From assembly GCF_037975245.1 (NCBI RefSeq), contig NC_092574.1:22383713-22447712 (forward strand): a DNA stretch of 64,000 bases, read 5' to 3'. The notes beneath the pieces were generated by a model. That model saw only the letters and a program-made list of their open reading frames with translations. It was not told where the DNA came from and did not search any database. The position numbers and the translations under genes were made by a program. This document shows, piece after piece, positions 58,836-64,000 of the stretch (within the stretch, counting starts at the first letter, position 1; every line of letters starts with the position of its first letter). The DNA comes from Apostichopus japonicus (taxonomy: Eukaryota; Echinodermata; Holothuroidea; Aspidochirotida; Stichopodidae).

Positions 58836-58950
58836 ATGAAGTTCTCAAACCTTACAAGCAAAGGAGGAGAAAAGTGAATTACGTAAAATATACTGACAAT
58901 AACACCATCACCGCCCTGAGAGCTATGAATGATTATCTACTTAAGTCAAG
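58836..58950 (+). CDS. XPA-C-like mitochondrial protein, exon
   Basis: The acceptor is CTTCTACAG and the donor TCAAG|GTAATC; it enters in phase 1 and leaves in phase 2. It encodes DEVLKPYKQRRRKVNYVKYT, then DNNTITALRAMNDYLLKS. The YLLK.xDLE text completed in the next exon parallels the YLLKDCDLE segment of XPA. Its last 14 nt belong to the first unit of the minisatellite that fills the following intron. Confidence 0.8.
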
Positions 58951-60870
58951 GTAATCGACTATATAACCATTCTTCTAAAGTCAAAGTAATTGGCTAAAAA
59001 ACATTCCTTGTAAAGTCAAGGTAATCGACTGTAACCTCTTCCTTCTAAAGTCAAAGTAATCAACTATAGACTCTTCCTACTTAAGTCAAGGTGATTGACT
59101 GTAAACTCTTCCAACTAAACTCAAAGTAACTATAAGCTCTTCCTACTTAAGCCCAGGTAATCAACTGTAGACACTTCATACTAAAGTCAAAGTAATCGAC
59201 TATAAATTCTTCATACTTAGGTCAAAGTAATCCACTATAAACTCTTCCTTCTTAAGTCAAGGTAATCGACTGTAAACTCTTCCTACTAAATGTAAATGTA
59301 ATCAACTATAAACTCTTCCTACTTAAGTCAAAGCAATCCACTTTAAACTCTTCCTACCTAAGTCAATGTAGTCAACTATAAACTCTCCCTACTAAGGTCA
59401 AGGTAATCGATTATAAACTCTTCCTACTTAAGTCAAGGTAATCGACTGTAAACTCTTCCTACTAAAAGTCAAAATAATCAACTATTAATTCTTCCTACTT
59501 AAGTCAAGGTAATTGACTATAAACTCTCCCTACTAAAGTCAAAGTAATCAACTATAAACTCTTCCTACTTAAGTCAAGGTAATCCACTATAAACTCTTCC
59601 TTCTTTAAGACAAGGTAATCGACTGTAAACTCTTCCTACTAAAAGTCAATGTAATCAACTATAAACTCTTCCTACTTAAGACAAAGCAATCCATTTTAAA
59701 CTCTCCTACTTAAGTCAATGTAGTCAACTATAAATTCTTCCTACTTAAGTCAAGGTAATCGACTATAAACTCTTCCTACTAAGGTCAAGGTAAGCAACTG
59801 TAAACTCTTCCTACTTAAAGTCAATGTAATCAACTATTAAGTCTTCCTACTAAAGTCAAGGTAATTGACTATAAACTCTCCCTACTAAAGTCAAGGTAAT
59901 CGACTATAAACTGTTCCTACTTTAGTCAAGTTAATCAACTGTAATTTCTTCCTACTAAAAGTCAATGTAATCAACTATTAATTCTTCCTACTTAAGTCAA
60001 TGTAATTGACTATAAACTCTCCCTACTAAAGTCAAGGTAGACAACTGTAAACTCTTCCTACTAAAAGTCAAAATAATCAACTATTAATTCTTCCTACTTA
60101 AGTCAAGGTAATTGACTATAAACTCTCCCTACTAAAGTCAAAGTAATCAACTATAAACTCTTCCTACTTAAGTCAAGGTCATCCACTATAAACTCTTCAT
60201 ACTTAAGTCAAGTTAATCAACTGTGAACTCTTCTTACTAAAAGTCAATGTAATCAACTATTAATTCTTCCTACTTAAGTCAATGTAATTGACTATAAACT
60301 CTCCCTACTAAAGTCAAGGTAGACAACTGTAAACTCTTCCTACTAAAAGTCAAAATAATCAACTATTAATTCTTCCTACTAAAGTCAAGGTAATTGACTA
60401 TAAACTCTCCCTACTAAAGTCAAAAGTAATCGACTATAAACTCTTCTTCCTTAAGTCAAAGCAATCCACTTTAAACTCTTCCTGCTTAAGTCATTGTAAT
60501 CAACTATAAATTCTTCCTACTTAAGTCAAGACAATCAACTATACACTCTTCCTACTAAAAGTCAATGTAATCAACTATTAATTCTTCCTACTTAAGTCAA
60601 GGTAATTGACTATAAACTCTCCCTACTAAAGTCAAGGTAATCAACTATTAATTCTTCCTACTTAAGTCAAAGCAATCCACTTTATACTCTTCCGACTTAA
60701 GTCAATGTAATCAACTATTAATTCTTCCTACTAAAGTCAAGGTAATCAACTATTAATTCTTCCTACAGGTACTTAAGTCAAAGCAATCCACTTTATACTC
60801 TTCCGACTTAAGTCAATGTAATCAGCTATTAATTCTTCCTACTTAAATCAAGGTAATCCACTGCAAACCC
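58937..60870. repeat. 35-bp minisatellite carrying the 5' splice site
   Basis: About 50 units of ctacttaagtcaaggtaatc plus gactataaactcttc with variants (ctactaaagtcaa, aaaagtcaatgtaatc). The first unit spans the exon end ctacttaagtcaag and the donor gtaatc, so the array is made of copies of a real exon-intron junction. Confidence 0.95.
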
Positions 60871-61853
60871 TTATTCCTATCGACAATACTGTAGCTAAGC
60901 CACTACATGTAATTGATGAATGTGCTTCTTTTGAGCTATACTATTTGATGATGGCAAGATGCCATTAAGAAAATTCTGCAACTCCTTTATATTAAACCTT
61001 CTTCAAATGGGCTCTAACAGCATTCCACAGAGGGCACTGTCATATTAGTCCTAACGTGTGTAATCTGTACAGATCTTTACAGATCAAGCTATTAAACACG
61101 ATAATGTGAAAGCACTCACAGGCATGCGAACACACCAGATGAACATGTTTACTGATGTGCTTGGTGATTGAACAGTTCAAGGTTCCACTTGTGCAGTTTG
61201 GCCCAAAAAAAAAGACAAAATTGCTTAGAGAAACTTAAATTCAGGTGCTTAAAACAATACGTTTGAATAGAAACTAACACGGCAGTTAGTTTCAAGAGAT
61301 CTGTACTTCAATAATTACAAACGAAATTGTAGCGTATATATATATATATATACTGTACTATTGATTAACTGACATTAAAGTCTCGCAGAACCAGAGAGGA
61401 TCAATATATCAGCTCACTCTGTTGATTTTGGGTGTGGCTGGAGAACCTCAATATGATTCTCCATAATACTATTTGATATCTCCGTCCCCATATGTATATA
61501 CCATCACGACAAATTTATGTTTTGTAGAGTAACGATGATTTCCTCATTTTAAGCTGTTTACTCGGCACCTCCTGATACTGTATATCAGTACTTTGATACT
61601 TTGAGGAATTTGGGGTGTCACACATATGCCCACTACTACCATTCTAATATGCAACTTTGATATACTCAATTGCTTTGCTTGTTCTAAAGGAAACATGATT
61701 ATACAGTTTGTCTAATTTATATTTCAACAAGGTCATTAAATTCCAGGCTTAGTACTTTATAGTCTAATGTAATATTTGTTATTTACAAAAGTTATATGTC
61801 TCGGTCTGTTGACCTTTGTTTCAATACATCCGTACGCTCTCTATCCTCTCCAG

Positions 61854-61955
61854 TGATTTGGAACATCTACGGAAGACAGCTAGGAGAAGTCCTTATGACC
61901 GAGATCCAAGAGAACCTCCACTAATGGTCTATCTGAGATCAGACATAGAACACAA
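61854..61955 (+). CDS. XPA-C-like mitochondrial protein, exon
   Basis: The acceptor is CTCTCCAG and the donor CACAA|GTACGT, phase 2 in and out. It encodes SDLEHLRKTARRSPYDRDPR, then EPPLMVYLRSDIEHK. REPPL matches the XPA segment that follows YLLKDCDLEK, and the LYLRxxI-like strand leads into the WGS helix of the next exon. Confidence 0.85.
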
Positions 61956-62099
61956 GTACGTACATTAGTAAAGAGAGTCTTTTTGGCAATAAGATAATTG
62001 GCGCTAAAGTACTTATACCCACAAAGGACCAAGGACACAGAGTATCTATTTATAATAATTACTATTATAATGTGTGCATTACACTGTAGCTGACATGGG

Positions 62100-62265
62100 G
62101 ATGTTATACTGTCGATGCTTTAGATGACCTTTGAACCTATCAATGTTATCGATCATGCAGATAGGGATCGTAACAGAGTTCCAAAGATTCGGCCCACGAA
62201 AGCCGAGAGCTCTAGTACCAAATGCAACAGGGTAGCCGAGCGAGAAATAATTTAGTAGAGATTTA
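62100..62265. repeat. Possible LINE-derived intronic fragment
   Basis: The phrase agttccaaagattcggccca, followed by cgaaagccgagagctc, resembles stretches seen in 3' parts of animal LINEs. Resemblance only; no coding frame. Confidence 0.3.
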
Positions 62266-62328
62266 ATATTTACTGATATTTAGTAGTTGTTGTATGAATT
62301 CATTTAAAATTTCATCTATCCTTTTCAG

Positions 62329-62411
62329 AGCAATTGAAATCTGGGGCAGTAAAGAGGCTTTGGAGAGAGAGAGGAAGAAAAGAAAAGAAAAAGATGATGC
62401 GCTGAAAGAAA
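62329..62411 (+). CDS. XPA-C-like mitochondrial protein, exon with WGS motif
   Basis: The acceptor is CTTTTCAG and the donor GAAA|GTGAGA; phase 2 in, phase 1 out. It encodes KAIEIWGSKEALERERKKRK and on to EKDDALKE. XPA and Rad14 have WGSQEAL followed by a charged helix at the matching place. In XPA this region forms part of the DNA-binding surface. No CxxC zinc motif is seen in any visible exon, so the protein, about 250 residues visible, appears to hold only the C-terminal XPA-type module. A mitochondrial nucleic-acid-binding role is inference. A repair function is not shown. Confidence 0.85.
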
Positions 62412-63016
62412 GTGAGAATAATATAAACTGCAGTATTTACTCTGCTGTGTAATTTAATAGTTACTCCCACCTCTCCCTCCCCCCCTTCACCCCACCCACT
62501 CCAAGTAAATTTAACACTGGATTAAGTCTAGAAATGTGGCCACAAAGTTAACCTCAGTTGTTGTCTTTATATACAAAACTTCAGTTTTGTTACCTCAGTA
62601 AGAACAGATTTCTGCACTTTTAGCCATCACAAGAAACCTCCATAACTAAAGAAAGCATTTCTTGTTTCTTTGTTAATTTAAGAGATTAAGCACACAACAT
62701 GTGTAATTAAAAGGATATTTAATGGTGTGAGATATTTTCATGAATGATAGGAATGGATTAATATCAACGTTTAGACCTGGACAGGGCGATAGCATCAGCA
62801 AAGAAGCCTTAAAGGACCATTCCAGACGTTTTAACTAATATTTTAAAGTAATACCTTAAAAACCTGAATTAAAGCTAGGGAAAACATACCATACATGTTC
62901 ATGTTTTCCTGGTTTTGTTGGTTGGACTATAATGTGTCCAGTATTTACTAAAATCCTGTGTAAAATCCTTGTTTATGACATGAGCCAAAACCATTGCTTG
63001 ATTTTGGTTATTTCAG

Positions 63017-63093
63017 ATGAAAGACATACCTTTAGGACTTACACCTTGCCGGGTTTATTGGCACGAAGGCATGCTGTGGTTCTTAAGGAGTAA
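63017..63093 (+). CDS. XPA-C-like protein, alternative terminal exon
   Basis: The acceptor is GGTTATTTCAG and the phase fits (phase 1). It encodes NERHTFRTYTLPGLLARRH, then AVVLKE and TAA. No frame-preserving donor precedes the stop, so if used it is the last coding exon. Confidence 0.55.
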
Positions 63094-63358
63094 AGCAACA
63101 AAAGCTGGCGGGCAGTTGTAACGCTTCCTTATGTATAGAGAATTCGACTATGGTGTAAACAGTGCTTCTGAACAAAGAATTGTTAAGCAACAATGTTATT
63201 GGATACACCGGCCACACTGTGGCCAGACTGAATGGTAGTCTAAAAAAAATTCAACAGTTGTCATTTATGTTTCATCCTCTTGGTGTGTGTCTTGGCAGAG
63301 AAGGTTCTACTTGGACACTTATTAACTACCTTCAATATTTCTGTCTTTCATTTTGTAG

Positions 63359-63414
63359 ATTTATTCCTTTTGAAAAGTTCGATCAGAGAATTTGACATTT
63401 TTGGAGAACAAAAG
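63359..63414 (+). CDS. XPA-C-like protein, alternative downstream exon
   Basis: The acceptor is CATTTTGTAG and the donor CAAAAG|GTGAGA; it also fits phase 1 from the WGS exon and leaves in phase 0. It encodes NLFLLKSSIREFDIFGEQK. It would be used if the exon at 63,017 is skipped, and the gene would then continue beyond the window. Confidence 0.5.
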
Positions 63415-63439
63415 GTGAGATAATATATGTGAGGTGCTG

Positions 63440-64000
63440 TCTGTGGACAGTGGCATGAATTGCTGGTTCAGAAGGGGGTAGGGCAGGCATCTTTGGGAAG
63501 TGATGAGGGCATATATGTCAGAATGGCGGAGTTTGGAGGGGACGTGAAAGGATCAAGGGAGCTTGGTAGAATTGGGAATTGAGATGGATGGAAGTGGCAG
63601 AATTGGAGTTTAGAGCAGCGTAGAGATAGCATTGGTGGTTAACAGGGGTGTAGTGGCTGGATTTAGTGTTGAATGGGGGATTTTGGCAAGTATGGGGCTT
63701 GGGATTGGCTTAGTAGCAGGGTGTAAGTGCTGAAAGTAGAATTGTGGTGGTTAAAAGAGGCAACATGGCAGGATTTAGGGTTAATGGGGGATTTTGGCAG
63801 GTATGGGGCTTGGGATTGGCTTAGTAACAGGGTGTAAGTGCTGAAAGTAGAATTGTGGTGGTTAAGAGGGGCAACATGGTAGGATTAAGGGTTGAAGCAG
63901 TTATTTTGGCAGATTTAGGACATGGGATGAGTATAACAGCAACTGTGTATAAGGGTTGACATTAGGATTGTGGTAGGCGTAAGGATGAAAAAAGGGAAGG
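63440..64000. repeat. G-rich tandem repeat, 111-bp period
   Basis: gggggattttggca starts near 63,675 and 63,786, and gtgctgaaagtagaattgtgg near 63,728 and 63,839: an exact 111-bp offset. Flanking units with ggatttag and ggttaa words are more diverged. No C-run partner or coding frame is seen. Confidence 0.85.

Overview
The window is eukaryotic: genes with GT-AG introns, TATA promoters, tRNA-derived SINEs, LINEs, one LTR element, foldback elements, long (TA)n tracts and many minisatellites. The style of the repeats suggests a marine invertebrate, probably a deuterostome such as an echinoderm. That assignment is inference from repeat type, not proof. There are no rRNA genes, no convincing functional tRNA, no CRISPR array and no prokaryotic operon.

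Left part (1-33,400): an AGGTCA-rich tandem satellite (1-1,900), then three diverged tandem segmental duplications. Each carries a small two-exon gene for a secreted protein of about 207 residues with about 15 cysteines, which I do not recognise. Copy A (3,711-4,591) has a damaged TATA box and a TGA in exon 1, so it is probably a pseudogene. Copy B (16,296-20,057) uses a distal promoter. Copy D (30,602-31,489) uses a proximal promoter, and a second distal exon 1 (27,665-27,753, with a damaged splice donor) lies 3 kb upstream of it. Two exon 2 relics (4,776-4,925 and 23,160-23,570) show that further copies died. The duplications also carried a 37-bp minisatellite, a foldback element with long inverted repeats and a 69-bp tandem repeat; the two tandem arrays differ in copy number between the blocks.

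Middle part (33,400-56,570): mostly transposon-derived or featureless. It holds a long open LINE reverse transcriptase reading frame (35,942-38,248, + strand). A decayed minus-strand LINE (about 40,400-42,370) is split by a 676-bp foldback element. A composite non-autonomous element follows (42,978-45,178). Next is a perfect 57-bp-arm hairpin whose minus strand contains a hammerhead-ribozyme-like core (45,305-45,346). A solo LTR with a primer binding site and a broken gag gene lies at 51,690-53,203 on the minus strand.

Right part (56,574-63,414): a phase-consistent multi-exon gene whose product looks mitochondrial at the N-terminus and resembles the C-terminal DNA-binding part of the nucleotide-excision-repair protein XPA, without a visible zinc finger. 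Its first coding exon is not identified, and two alternative 3' exons both fit the reading phase. Its first visible intron holds a 43-bp minisatellite. The next holds about 50 copies of a roughly 35-bp minisatellite whose first unit overlaps the end of the preceding exon, so the 5' splice site itself has been amplified.
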